Assembly: GCA_001508595.1 (NCBI GenBank)
Contig: LGHA01000003.1
Location: 1-28,019 of the forward strand
Direction of reading: 5' to 3'
DNA length: 28,019 nt
DNA from: Anaerolineaceae bacterium 46_22
GTDB lineage: Bacteria; Chloroflexota; Anaerolineae; Anaerolineales; Anaerolineaceae
This document shows positions 7,447 to 15,794 of the stretch, in pieces; the first letter of the stretch is position 1; each line of letters begins with the position of its first letter. A program made the translations under genes and the position numbers. The notes under the pieces are model-generated. The model did no database searches and was not told the DNA's origin. It was given only the letters and a program-made list of their open reading frames with translations.

Positions 7447-8439
7447 ATGGTAACACGCGCTTCTGATTCAATAGTGAACGACTTTTCAATCACAACAAAA
7501 ATTCTCGGTTTTAACATCAGCGGACCCAAGACAAGCCTTGTGTATGGCGATATGAATGGTTTAATCTACGAGCGTATGCAGATGGAAACGCCATCAGAAG
7601 CACCTTTCCTGGAATGCTTTGACGCAATTTGCATCCAGGCGGATAAACTGCTGAAGCTTTGTCGTGCTCAGGGTTTGGCGAGTCCGAGGGTGATTTCAGC
7701 GGCAGTCAGCGGACCGTTGGATATTCTAAAAGGAACCGTCCTCTCACCACCAGATTTACCGCATTGGCAAGATGCTCAGCTTACAGGTCGATTATCTGTT
7801 CGTTACAACCTGCCCGTGTTTCTTGAACATCGCAGCAATGCCGCTGCATTGGCAGAAGCCTATTTTGGCGCTGGTATCGGCGTGGACAACATGCTCTTCA
7901 TTGATATGGAGCCGGTTGTCTCAGTTGGGATGATATTGAATGGGGGCATTTATCACGGGGCTAATGACGCGGCTGGTGATATTGGTAACATGCGTATGGG
8001 AAAGGGCGGACCGGCAGGATTGGGAGCACCCGGTTCACTGAACGGCTTTGCGAGCAGTTTTGGCATGGCAGACCTGGCAGCATTGAGATTCCCTGATCAC
8101 TGGCCATCACCGCCGCACCCCTACGAAATTGTTCGCCTTGTCCACGCAGGGGATTCGGATGCCCTGGCTGTGGTTGAGGAAGCGTCCGACCATTTGGGCA
8201 AAGCCTTATTATGGTTGATCTTTTCATTTGATCCAGATTGGATTGTTTTTGGTCACCCGGGTGACGTGTTGGGAGAAGCCCTGCTGACGCCGCTGCGAGA
8301 TGCTGTATTGAAGCATGGTGGCGGGGCAGCGCGCCAGCTCCCGCGGCTGGCGATTTCAAAATTAGGCGCTAAACTGGACGATACCGCTGCGTTGATGGCT
8401 GCGATCTATCCCTTTAAAACCCAACGAAAACAAGAATAG
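7447..8439 (+). CDS. ROK-fold protein lacking kinase signature residues
   Basis: A 330-residue protein with the overall ROK (repressor/ORF/kinase) sugar-kinase fold but no N-terminal helix-turn-helix. The phosphate loop that normally reads DxGGTK is NISGPK (23-28). The ENDAN block that carries the catalytic aspartate reads EHRSN (127-131), placing Arg129 at the Asp position. The zinc site is gone: the usual GEIGH is GDIGN (177-181), and the CxCGxxGC cluster is replaced by a cysteine-free glycine-rich stretch (about 186-200). The protein should therefore not phosphorylate sugars by the usual mechanism. It may be a sugar-sensing or scaffold pseudokinase. ATG at 7447 has only a weak, distant AAGG upstream. 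The next gene begins 165 bases downstream. Confidence 0.8.
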   Translation: MVTRASDSIVNDFSITTKILGFNISGPKTSLVYGDMNGLIYERMQMETPSEAPFLECFDAICIQADKLLKLCRAQGLASPRVISAAVSGPLDILKGTVLSPPDLPHWQDAQLTGRLSVRYNLPVFLEHRSNAAALAEAYFGAGIGVDNMLFIDMEPVVSVGMILNGGIYHGANDAAGDIGNMRMGKGGPAGLGAPGSLNGFASSFGMADLAALRFPDHWPSPPHPYEIVRLVHAGDSDALAVVEEASDHLGKALLWLIFSFDPDWIVFGHPGDVLGEALLTPLRDAVLKHGGGAARQLPRLAISKLGAKLDDTAALMAAIYPFKTQRKQE

Positions 8440-8554
8440 AGGGCTTGGTGACACCAAGGGGATTCTGTGCCTGAAACTGTCTCGCTGCACACCAGCCTGG
8501 CCAGGATTATGTCATATTATTCTGAGTTCATGCGAGTTTACTGGAAAAACGCAT

Positions 8555-8560
8555 TATAAT
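8555..8560 (+). promoter_or_regulatory. -10 element before the amidohydrolase
   Basis: A perfect TATAAT 44 bases upstream of the ATG at 8605. No convincing -35 box was found. The resulting leader would contain the strong ribosome-binding site GGAGGGAG (8596-8603). Confidence 0.4.
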
Positions 8561-8604
8561 TTCTATGGTTCTCAATTTTGGCTGAGCAATTTTTTGGAGG
8601 GAGC

Positions 8605-9738
8605 ATGGAGTTTAGAAAACGCAGGATCATTGACGCACATGTTCATTATCCCCATTATTCGTGTGGTGTGACTTTGATGCCTATGCTGGCAGAAGCGGGT
8701 GTCAATCAACTGGCTGTGGTATCCACACCTGACGAAAAACGACTCAGCCTGCTGCCAGATGCTCTGCATTTAAAAGGACTTTATCCGCACAAAATATTTG
8801 TTTTTGGTAATCTTGATATTTCGCCCCTGTTTATGGCGCCTGAAATCGCAGGTCAAACATTTGCAAATTACGTGGATGACCTGATGGAAATGGGCGTTGA
8901 TGGTGTCAAAATGATAGAGGGCAAACCCGCGATTCGTAAGCGTTTACCCATCCCTGATTTTGATGACCCGCTGTTTGCACCTTACTGGGAAAAAATGGCA
9001 GACACCCAGACGCCTTTAATTTTTCATGTCAATGATCCGGAAGAATTCTGGGATCCTGAGAAGATCCCGGCGTGGGCGAGGGAAATGGGATGGCATTACG
9101 GCGACGGGACATTTGTGGACAATGAAGATCAATATCGCCAGGTGTTGAATGTTTTGGATCGTCACCCCATATTGAACGTCACATTTGCCCACTTTTTCTT
9201 CCTATCTGCCCAGCTTGAACGCCTTGGGGAATATTTAGATCGGTATCCTAACATGCGGGTTGACCTGACCCCGGGTATTGAAATGTATTCGAATTTTTCT
9301 AAAGACCCCGAAAAGGTGCGTGATTTCTTTATCAAGTACCAGGATCGGATAATTTATGGCACGGACATTGGCGCACGAGCCTTGATGACTGATTGTATGC
9401 CGAGCATCCAGGTTGAAGAGAGTTTAGCCCGCATTGAGGTCGTGCGTGCCTTTTTGGAAGTAGATGGTCCCTTTACACTAACGCACGAAGGTTTCCTATT
9501 TGGTGGAAGTAAGGCTGTGTTTCAGGGCATTCACCTGCCAGACGCAGTATTGGACAAGATCTACTTTAAAAATTTCTGGAAGTTTGTAGGCGGCAGACCT
9601 AAACTTTTGAATTTTGATGCCATTGTTGACGAATGCCAGCGGTTAGAACTGATGATTAATGCGATCGCCCGGCTTGAACCGGAACTGGGGGGAGACACTT
9701 CATCTGTTACTATGGCTAAAGCTTTTTTCACAGGATGA
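8605..9738 (+). CDS. Amidohydrolase (amidohydrolase_2/ACMSD-type)
   Basis: Metal-dependent hydrolase or decarboxylase of the amidohydrolase superfamily, 377 residues. Metal and catalytic positions are visible in the expected order: DAHVH at 10-14, a histidine in PLIFHVND, another in FAHFFFL, and the aspartate in IYGTDIGAR. The substrate is unknown. ACMSD-like proteins act on aromatic carboxylates, lactones and related compounds. I chose the ATG at 8605 because GGAGG ends four bases upstream. An in-frame TTG at 8578 would add nine residues, but the ribosome-binding site would lie inside the coding region. The neighbouring ROK-like protein is on the same strand, yet its gene is 165 bases away with a separate -10 element, so an operon is uncertain. 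Confidence 0.88.
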   Translation: MEFRKRRIIDAHVHYPHYSCGVTLMPMLAEAGVNQLAVVSTPDEKRLSLLPDALHLKGLYPHKIFVFGNLDISPLFMAPEIAGQTFANYVDDLMEMGVDGVKMIEGKPAIRKRLPIPDFDDPLFAPYWEKMADTQTPLIFHVNDPEEFWDPEKIPAWAREMGWHYGDGTFVDNEDQYRQVLNVLDRHPILNVTFAHFFFLSAQLERLGEYLDRYPNMRVDLTPGIEMYSNFSKDPEKVRDFFIKYQDRIIYGTDIGARALMTDCMPSIQVEESLARIEVVRAFLEVDGPFTLTHEGFLFGGSKAVFQGIHLPDAVLDKIYFKNFWKFVGGRPKLLNFDAIVDECQRLELMINAIARLEPELGGDTSSVTMAKAFFTG

Positions 9739-9818
9739 AAATCAATTAATGGATTTGTGGTAATTTGCCGAGAGCGTGGGGGCACCATTTTGAAATTTTG
9801 GCAAATGACACACAGATT

Positions 9819-9901
9819 ATTTGAATTTTAGGGGTGACTGGCCACAACCCGTGGCCGCTGAGAAAGAGGTTGTTTTCCTTGGAGACAGCCTCTTTTCAAA
9901 T
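9819..9901 (+). ncRNA. Candidate three-way-junction RNA with terminator-like arm
   Basis: Closing stem ATTTGAA (9819-9825) with TTCAAAT (9895-9901). Inside lie the perfect hairpin GGCCAC-AACCC-GTGGCC (9840-9856) and a long stem, AAAGAGGTTGT (9863-9873) with ACAGCCTCTTT (9885-9895). The GGGGTG and GCTGAGA segments flanking the first hairpin look like the P2/P3 side of a TPP aptamer, but the pyrophosphate-binding half is absent. The long arm may simply be the terminator of the amidohydrolase gene. Confidence 0.3.
9863..9896 (+). terminator. Possible intrinsic terminator after the amidohydrolase
   Basis: An 11-base-pair stem with one G-U pair and an 11-base loop, ending in CTTTTC. The T-run is short, so efficiency is uncertain. 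Confidence 0.45.
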
Positions 9902-9918
9902 GCCTTCTGAAGTAAATG

Positions 9919-9924
9919 TATAAT
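9919..9924 (+). promoter_or_regulatory. -10 element at the PflX-like gene, likely leaderless
   Basis: A perfect TATAAT followed by six bases and the ATG at 9931. Because it overlaps the alternative ATG at 9916, transcription from it supports 9931 as the start. Confidence 0.5.
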
Positions 9925-9930
9925 TTATTT

Positions 9931-10845
9931 ATGCACAGCGAACACACCCCCGCTTTTTTGACATTAACGGCACAGGGCTTATTGGAAGAACGCGTCCAAC
10001 AAGCCTACCAGCATCTAGAAAATTGCGATGTTTGTCCCTTAGAATGCGGTGTTAATCGTCTGAAGGGGGAATTAGGGCTTTGTAAAACCGATGAATTTCC
10101 CCGGGTCAGCAGCTATTTCCCACATCATGGAGAAGAAGACCCCATCAGCGGTAACCTGGGATCAGGGACGATCTTTTTTACCCGCTGCAATTTACGATGT
10201 GTTTATTGTCAGAACGCGGATATCAGCCAGGTTTCTTTTGGTCGTGAAGTCACGTCTGAGGAGCTGGCGAAAATCATGCTCAACCTGCAGGCTGCGGGCT
10301 GTCATAATATTAATTTTGTCTCCCCCAGCCACATCGTGCCCCAAATTTTAGCAGGCGTCCATTTAGCTGCCCAATCCGGATTGAAGATTCCCCTGGTTTA
10401 TAACACCGGGGGTTATGATTCCCCGGCAATGCTTTCTTTGCTGGATGGGGTGGTGGATATCTACATGCCTGATATGAAATATGGGGAAGAGTCTGTGGCA
10501 TGGAAGTATTCTCAGGTTAAGAATTATCCTGAAGTTAATCAACAGGCTGTTGTGGAGATGCAGCGCCAGGTGGGTGATCTGAAATTGGATGAACAAGGGA
10601 TTGCTTATCGTGGTTTGCTTGTACGCCACCTTGTACTGCCCAATGGACTGGCTGGCAGCGAAACCATTTTGAAGTTTCTGGCAGAAAAGGTTTCAAAGCA
10701 GGTTTATCTAAATATAATGGATCAGTATCATCCTGCCTATAAAACCGGTGATTACCCGGAACTGAACCGACGAATCAGACCCGAGGAATACCAGGTGGTG
10801 ATTGCTATTGCCCGGCGTCTCGGCTTGACTCGGCTGGCGGTTTAG
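9931..10845 (+). CDS. Radical SAM protein, PflX / pyruvate-formate-lyase-activase-like
   Basis: A 304-residue protein of the PflX group (COG1313 type), homologous to glycyl-radical enzyme activases but with no proven target. The N-terminal cysteine set CDVCPLECG...GLC (C32, C35, C39, C51 from this start) is characteristic of the group and may hold an extra iron-sulfur cluster. The radical SAM motif CNLRCVYCQN follows (C86, C90, C93). The SAM-contact segment VYNTGGY and the strand motif DIYMPDMKY come later. I chose ATG 9931 because TATAAT lies just before it and a -10 element overlaps the upstream ATG at 9916. There is no glycyl-radical enzyme next to it. murI follows after 53 bases with its own promoter-like element. 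Confidence 0.9.
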   Translation: MHSEHTPAFLTLTAQGLLEERVQQAYQHLENCDVCPLECGVNRLKGELGLCKTDEFPRVSSYFPHHGEEDPISGNLGSGTIFFTRCNLRCVYCQNADISQVSFGREVTSEELAKIMLNLQAAGCHNINFVSPSHIVPQILAGVHLAAQSGLKIPLVYNTGGYDSPAMLSLLDGVVDIYMPDMKYGEESVAWKYSQVKNYPEVNQQAVVEMQRQVGDLKLDEQGIAYRGLLVRHLVLPNGLAGSETILKFLAEKVSKQVYLNIMDQYHPAYKTGDYPELNRRIRPEEYQVVIAIARRLGLTRLAV

Positions 10846-10882
10846 ACGTCACCAAAATCTTTGTATTAATTTCTTTTCCTCG

Positions 10883-10891
10883 TGATAGAAT
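10883..10891 (+). promoter_or_regulatory. Extended -10 promoter of murI, likely leaderless
   Basis: TGA-TAGAAT ends seven bases before the murI ATG. TTGTAT at 10861-10866 could be a -35 box with a 19-base spacer. No ribosome-binding site is visible. Confidence 0.5.
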
Positions 10892-10898
10892 TTACCTG

Positions 10899-11738
10899 AT
10901 GGATACAAAGTTTTCTTCTCAGCAACCCATAGGCATGTTTGATTCCGGTGTTGGCGGGCTTTCTGTGCTGCGAGCAGTTCGCAGGGAACTTCCCAACGAG
11001 GATGTCCTGTATCTTGCGGATCAGGCACATATCCCTTATGGTTCAAAGTCCAAGAAGAAAATCCGGCGGTTTGCGGTTGAGATCACCCGCTTCTTGCTCG
11101 AACGTGGTGCCAAGATGATTGTTGTCGCCTGTAATGCGGCATCGGCTGCTGCTTTGCAGGAATTGCGGGAATTGTTTCCAACGGTTCCTTTTGTGGGCAT
11201 GGAGCCGGCAGTGAAGCCGGCAGCGGAAAGGACGCACACCGGTAAAGTGGGTGTTCTTGCCACGCCGACCACCTTTTCAGGGGATCTGTATGCCTCCGTG
11301 GTGGAGCGTTTCGCCCAGCATGTAACTATCTATAAAAGTAACTGTCCTGGCCTGGTTGAAGAAATTGAGGCGGGTAATCTTGATTCGCCAAACGTGCGGG
11401 GCATTCTTCATGAAGCCCTGGATCCCATGATCGAGGCAGGGATTGATACGGTGGTAATGGGGTGTACCCATTATCCTTTTGTGATTCCAGTGATTGAAGA
11501 AATTACCGGACCGGCGGTGCGGACGATTGACCCGGCACCGGCTGTCGCACGGCAGGTACGCCGTTTGCTGCTGGAACGATCTTTACTTAATCTGGGTGAA
11601 TCAGCGGGGAAACTGCGTTTTTATACCAGCGGCGATTTACAAGCTTTTGTAGAACTCCACCCAATGTTGTTGGGTGAAACGGGGGATGTTCAGCAAGTGA
11701 AGTGGAATGCTTGCCTGCATCTATCGCAAGAAAACTAA
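10899..11738 (+). CDS. murI: Glutamate racemase
   Basis: Converts L-glutamate to D-glutamate for peptidoglycan; cytosolic, 279 residues, normal length. Active-site blocks are FDSGVGGLSVL (14-24, Asp15 and Ser16), VACNAASAAAL (76-86, catalytic Cys78) and GCTHYPF (188-194, catalytic Cys189 and His191). The first cysteine block is normally CNTAS, so Ala80 replaces a substrate-contact threonine. I do not know how common this is in the phylum. The gene begins 53 bases after the PflX-like gene, with a -10 element directly before its ATG. It converges on the peptidoglycan-hydrolase-like lipoprotein, with a 41-base gap. Confidence 0.95.
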   Translation: MDTKFSSQQPIGMFDSGVGGLSVLRAVRRELPNEDVLYLADQAHIPYGSKSKKKIRRFAVEITRFLLERGAKMIVVACNAASAAALQELRELFPTVPFVGMEPAVKPAAERTHTGKVGVLATPTTFSGDLYASVVERFAQHVTIYKSNCPGLVEEIEAGNLDSPNVRGILHEALDPMIEAGIDTVVMGCTHYPFVIPVIEEITGPAVRTIDPAPAVARQVRRLLLERSLLNLGESAGKLRFYTSGDLQAFVELHPMLLGETGDVQQVKWNACLHLSQEN

Positions 11739-11779
11739 GAAAAAAGTTTGTTTTGTCGTAGTTAACCTTTTTTGGATTC

Positions 11780-13363
11780 TCACTCATCGCGAATGATTTT
11801 CGCGTCGCTTGAGCCGTAGGGAACCGCAGTGACGATCTTGTCCCCTTTTTGCATAAAACCTTCATAGCGCCTATCGCCAGCGAATACCCGCCAACCGCTG
11901 AGAACCATCGGCAGTGGATCGCGTACGCCAAACCATTCCCCGTTATATTTACGTGCAAAGTGGACGTGAGTCCCGGTGGCACTGCCGCCTTCGCAGGAGG
12001 GATGTCCTAATTTCTCATCTTTTTCCAGCCAGGTGCCGACAGCAGGTTTGTCTTTTTCAGCGACATGCATGTAGATCAACACCCATCCAGTGCCTTCATC
12101 GCCATCCCCGTCCAGGTCAAGGGCAACGACATTCCAGTCTGAGCGCAAAACCAATCCGGAAGCCGCAGCCGTTGTCCACCATGCTGAGACGGCGCAGGCT
12201 GGCTCGCCGGTGATCGGAGCAAAATCGACCGCACCCCTGGGTGTTCCCGTTTGCCATGCCATGTGCGGTCCACCGGTAAAGGACCATGCTTCACCGATGG
12301 CAAAGGGCAGCATCAACTCGGGCTGTTGAATTGTGTGTGAAAGATAAGGTTCAACGGAAGCTGCCCGGGCGAGTTCATCGCCAAAGATTTCACGGTAAAA
12401 GCTCAGGAAAGAGTCGTCACCAAACATGTGGTTTTCCCAAGCTTCTGGTAAGTAGAGACTGCCGAACAAAGCCATAATGGCCGCGCTGCCGGCATTTAAT
12501 TCCGGAGCCAGCCTTGCGGTTCTGCCGCCATAGAAGGAGAGGTTCAGCAGACTCCCGTCCCGCCAACCGTAAAAACCCTGGGCAAGCACTTTGGCACTGA
12601 TCATTAATTCTTTATACAGGCCGGTGTCAAGGCTTGCACCAAAACCAATCGGGTATGGGTCATTAGCCGCGTCCGGTGGAAAGCCAAACACCCAGCCAGA
12701 TTGATATTCCAGGAAAGCCAGCAAAAGACGCGGGTTGGTGCTGGTCTCAATTGAAACTTTGTTGACGATCTCAGCGCCGGTCAGGGTCTTTTCTTTGACC
12801 TCTTCTTGGTAGGTTGACAGGAATCCGCCTGCTGCTTCTACAAATGCCAGGACGTTAAAATCACCAACGGACGGCCCATAGATGATCTCGCTGTCAGGCA
12901 GATAGGGGGTATTGAAGGGCAGGTGCTCTTCGAGAATGTCGGGGATTTGTAACTGGATGCCAGTTGGCAGCAAGCCTTCTGCAGACAATGGGGCTGCATA
13001 TTGGATCGAATCCACCGGCACATCAAAACGCAATGCGATGGCGGGGAGGGTGTCGCCCTGCTGTGTGCGGTAGCGTAGGTGGCCATCAAGCAGGGTTTCT
13101 TCCTGCGTGCTTTCTACCTGTGTACTTTCAACTGAAGGAAGGGGCGCTAAGGGTGTTTCGGATGGTAGGGCTGTCGCAATTCCTGGAGGGTTGAGGATGC
13201 CTGAAACCTCCGTCTGCTGCTGTGGGCTGAGATCTGGTGATAATGGCGTGGCTGTTGGAAAATGACAGCCGCCCAATAAAGAAGATATTAAAATAAGGAG
13301 GTAAATCATCCTTTTTTGATGCTGCTTTTGGATTTCACCCCGGTTTGTTTTGTGATTGTTCAT
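11780..13363 (-). CDS. LysM and M23-type peptidase domain lipoprotein
   Basis: Exported lipoprotein of 527 residues, probably acting on peptidoglycan. The lipobox LLGGC places the lipidated cysteine at 33, after a hydrophobic stretch that starts at about residue 19. A Thr/Ser/Pro-rich linker follows, then a LysM repeat at about 97-141 (RTQQGDTLPAIALRF). Residues about 170-350 form a helical region with NPRLLLAFLEYQSGW, reminiscent of lysozyme-fold transglycosylases; this is a weak inference. The M23-like domain (about 362-490) has Asp380 in GAVDFAP, His433 in YMHVAE and HVHF (466-469). The usual first zinc histidine, four residues before the Asp, is Arg376. His367 in GGPHMAW may stand in. A calcium-loop-like LDLDGDGDEG lies at 415-424. 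It lies 54 bases downstream of the subtilase gene and may share its transcript. Confidence 0.85.
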   Translation of the reverse strand: MNNHKTNRGEIQKQHQKRMIYLLILISSLLGGCHFPTATPLSPDLSPQQQTEVSGILNPPGIATALPSETPLAPLPSVESTQVESTQEETLLDGHLRYRTQQGDTLPAIALRFDVPVDSIQYAAPLSAEGLLPTGIQLQIPDILEEHLPFNTPYLPDSEIIYGPSVGDFNVLAFVEAAGGFLSTYQEEVKEKTLTGAEIVNKVSIETSTNPRLLLAFLEYQSGWVFGFPPDAANDPYPIGFGASLDTGLYKELMISAKVLAQGFYGWRDGSLLNLSFYGGRTARLAPELNAGSAAIMALFGSLYLPEAWENHMFGDDSFLSFYREIFGDELARAASVEPYLSHTIQQPELMLPFAIGEAWSFTGGPHMAWQTGTPRGAVDFAPITGEPACAVSAWWTTAAASGLVLRSDWNVVALDLDGDGDEGTGWVLIYMHVAEKDKPAVGTWLEKDEKLGHPSCEGGSATGTHVHFARKYNGEWFGVRDPLPMVLSGWRVFAGDRRYEGFMQKGDKIVTAVPYGSSDAKIIRDE

Positions 13364-13417
13364 AATATTCTGTCGGTTTTCTTTGATTGATTTTTTCCTT
13401 AATCATTTACCTGAATA

Positions 13418-15679
13418 TTATCGGTAGATAATTGGTAGTATATATTTGTAGGTTTTGTCTGAAAGGGAATAATAAACCGCCAGGGCAAAATCCTGGTCAG
13501 TGTCGTCACCAAGATTGGGGACACCATCGCCCGCAATGTTCGCTGCTGTTACAGTGATGGTGACGATGTCTGAGTTTAAATTCCGCAGGAAGACGCCTTC
13601 CGTGTTATTCATCATGTCAGGCGATCCGCCTGGCACTGAAAAACCGTCAGCCCCGAAGTTATTGCCATAATAGGTTTGCCCGTTGAATGAAACTGACAAA
13701 TCGAGGTCGTTGACCCAGGCTGATGCATCCCCGCCCAAACCATGACCTGGAGCATCCGTCCAGACCAGCATGGCACGAAGTTCATCAAGCTCACCTTTGA
13801 TGGGAAAACCCCAAAACTCACCTGTATTATGGAAAAGTGTTTCCTGGTCATAGTAAAGGACGGACATCGCTGGGTCTAAAACGGCATCTGCGTCCAGCCG
13901 TCCCCAGCCCTGTTTGGCATCGAAGGGGTGCCCCAGAATGCCGCCATCTGCATCCTTATTGCCCATAAGGTCATGGGCGACGGGTAAAAAGGCAGCTTTG
14001 ACCAGTGCCGGGCTGGGGTCTTGCCCAAACCGGTTTCTATACTGTTCATGAAATAAGGCTGCCGCACCTGAGACCTGGGGGGATGCCATGCTCGTGCCGC
14101 ACATCAGACCGTGCAGGCTGGTCATAGAGGTGGAGTCAACATAGCAACCCGGGGCGACCATGTGGGGAATCATTCGTCCATCAAGGGCCGGCCCGTGGGC
14201 AGTATTGTATGAGAGGTCGTTAATATTTAATCTTTGACTTCCAGTGCTATCATCGTTTTGCATGTAGGTTGATCCAATGGTGAAGGTATTTTTTGCTTCA
14301 TCCGGTGTTCCCTGGGTTGAGGTGCCCCCCTTCCCATTCATGATGGAAAGTACAAAGGTCAAAGCCTGGTTCCCAGGCGTTTCAGGGTCCGCGTCTCGAA
14401 CGCCGATATCCACCAGGCGGGTGTCATAGTCATAGCCCTGCGGCGTCCCGGAGGGTCCCCAGCTGTTGCCGGAGATGACCGCGCCGTTCCGGTAAGATTC
14501 GGTCATCAGTGTTAGCATGCCGTTTTCCTGTCGATAGATGGGGTCATAGACCTGTTCGACCAGCTTTGCCCCCGGAGCCATTCCCAATCCGCGAAGAAAC
14601 CCAAAAGAATCGATCACGCCAGAAGACCCATCCCCGGCCATGATCCCGGCGGTGTGGGTGCCGTGGTTGCTGGCGGTGGTGCTGGTGCCGCAGCTGCTGC
14701 CAATACAGCCTGCCATACGATTAACTAAATCGGGATGAGTCTCTAAAATACCGCTGTCCACATTGGCGATGATCACGCCGTGACCGGACAAATTTACTTG
14801 CGCCAGCCAGGTTTGATACCCGGGGATAGCGCGATTACTGGCATCTATTTTTCCTGCATTAATCTGATTGCTCATCTCACCCCGGTCGCCGCCGTCGGTG
14901 GGAACTGGCTGGATGCTGTAAACGCCGGGCAATGATGCTGCGGCCTGTAACTGGTCGCCAGGGAGGATGAAACTGACCAGGTCGAAAGCCGGATCAAACC
15001 CGCTGGAAGCGGCTACCTGGCTGGCGCCAAGGGCTTCAAGGGCTGCAATTATTTTATCCAGCCCGGCTTGCGGCAGGGTCATCGCCCTAAAGTGGATTGG
15101 TTCGCTTCCCAAAACACGGTTTTTTGTCTGTACGGCATAAGCGGGTAAGTAATCACCAGTCCAGCGCACGAAATATCTTTGGGCTGATTTTTGGACGGCG
15201 TCGGCTGCACCCCAAACAAGATAGGTGAAGGGGTGGATATACTGTACAGGGGTTACCCCATCCTCTTCGAGGTCCTTCAGCCATTCCTCTTTTGTTGGCC
15301 CGTGAAATTGAATCAACCGTAAACCTGGTCCAGACCTGGTGGGCAGCTCACGCCATCCTGCAGCAAAATCAGGCTTTGAAAGGAGAGGGTCAAAAGACTG
15401 TCCGCCCAGGGTCAGCTTATAGGGGGCTTCAATCGCCTGGTAGGTCACACCCATTGCATCCAGTTTGGGCAGCTCATCTTTTGTAAGGACCATCCACTGG
15501 AAGCTGCCGTAATCAATCACGAATGTATCATCCGAAATTGCACTTTGCAAGCTGATCGCACCAGAATTAAATACGCGAATACCGACAGTCTCTGATCCGC
15601 CGTCTGCATCAGCGCTAGGAAAGGCCAATCCCAGCAAGAATACCGCGAGAATCAGCCAATGAAAATAATTGCGGGTCAT
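13418..15679 (-). CDS. Secreted S8 subtilisin-family protease
   Basis: A 753-residue exported serine protease. A signal peptide is evident (basic start, then WLILAVFLLGLAFPSADA). Residues about 30-265 form a propeptide-like region. The catalytic triad is Asp308 (NVDSG), His339 (NHGTHTAG) and Ser530 (GTSMASP), with the oxyanion Asn405 in SGNSWG. The C-terminal beta-rich region, with MLVWTDAPG and VNDLDLSV, resembles that of KP-43-type subtilases. The protein ends in YKYILPIIYR, a hydrophobic LPxxxR-type tail that I recognise from exported Chloroflexota proteins and that may be a surface signal. A good promoter lies upstream. The ribosome-binding site before the ATG at 15679 is weak. A likely role is degrading extracellular protein for nutrition. 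Confidence 0.93.
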   Translation of the reverse strand: MTRNYFHWLILAVFLLGLAFPSADADGGSETVGIRVFNSGAISLQSAISDDTFVIDYGSFQWMVLTKDELPKLDAMGVTYQAIEAPYKLTLGGQSFDPLLSKPDFAAGWRELPTRSGPGLRLIQFHGPTKEEWLKDLEEDGVTPVQYIHPFTYLVWGAADAVQKSAQRYFVRWTGDYLPAYAVQTKNRVLGSEPIHFRAMTLPQAGLDKIIAALEALGASQVAASSGFDPAFDLVSFILPGDQLQAAASLPGVYSIQPVPTDGGDRGEMSNQINAGKIDASNRAIPGYQTWLAQVNLSGHGVIIANVDSGILETHPDLVNRMAGCIGSSCGTSTTASNHGTHTAGIMAGDGSSGVIDSFGFLRGLGMAPGAKLVEQVYDPIYRQENGMLTLMTESYRNGAVISGNSWGPSGTPQGYDYDTRLVDIGVRDADPETPGNQALTFVLSIMNGKGGTSTQGTPDEAKNTFTIGSTYMQNDDSTGSQRLNINDLSYNTAHGPALDGRMIPHMVAPGCYVDSTSMTSLHGLMCGTSMASPQVSGAAALFHEQYRNRFGQDPSPALVKAAFLPVAHDLMGNKDADGGILGHPFDAKQGWGRLDADAVLDPAMSVLYYDQETLFHNTGEFWGFPIKGELDELRAMLVWTDAPGHGLGGDASAWVNDLDLSVSFNGQTYYGNNFGADGFSVPGGSPDMMNNTEGVFLRNLNSDIVTITVTAANIAGDGVPNLGDDTDQDFALAVYYSLSDKTYKYILPIIYR

Positions 15680-15714
15680 CTTAACCCCGGGGAAATGGCA
15701 TCCATAATGTCTTT

Positions 15715-15743
15715 ATCATACATTCAGTCTTGAGAAGTGGCAA
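15715..15743 (-). promoter_or_regulatory. Promoter of the subtilase gene
   Basis: Minus strand TTGCCA (15743-15738), exactly 17 bases, then TATGAT (15720-15715). Transcription should start near 15707, about 28 bases before the start codon. Confidence 0.6.
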
Positions 15744-15794
15744 TATGCTGTGAAGAGTTTCCCTGTGATGCCTATGTTTATGCTGCCTTTTTGA

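Noticed and set aside
9827..9869. TPP riboswitch
   Set aside because: Only the GGGGTG/CTGAGA side is present. The ACCC partner strand and the pyrophosphate-binding stem are absent, so a functional TPP aptamer is not supported.
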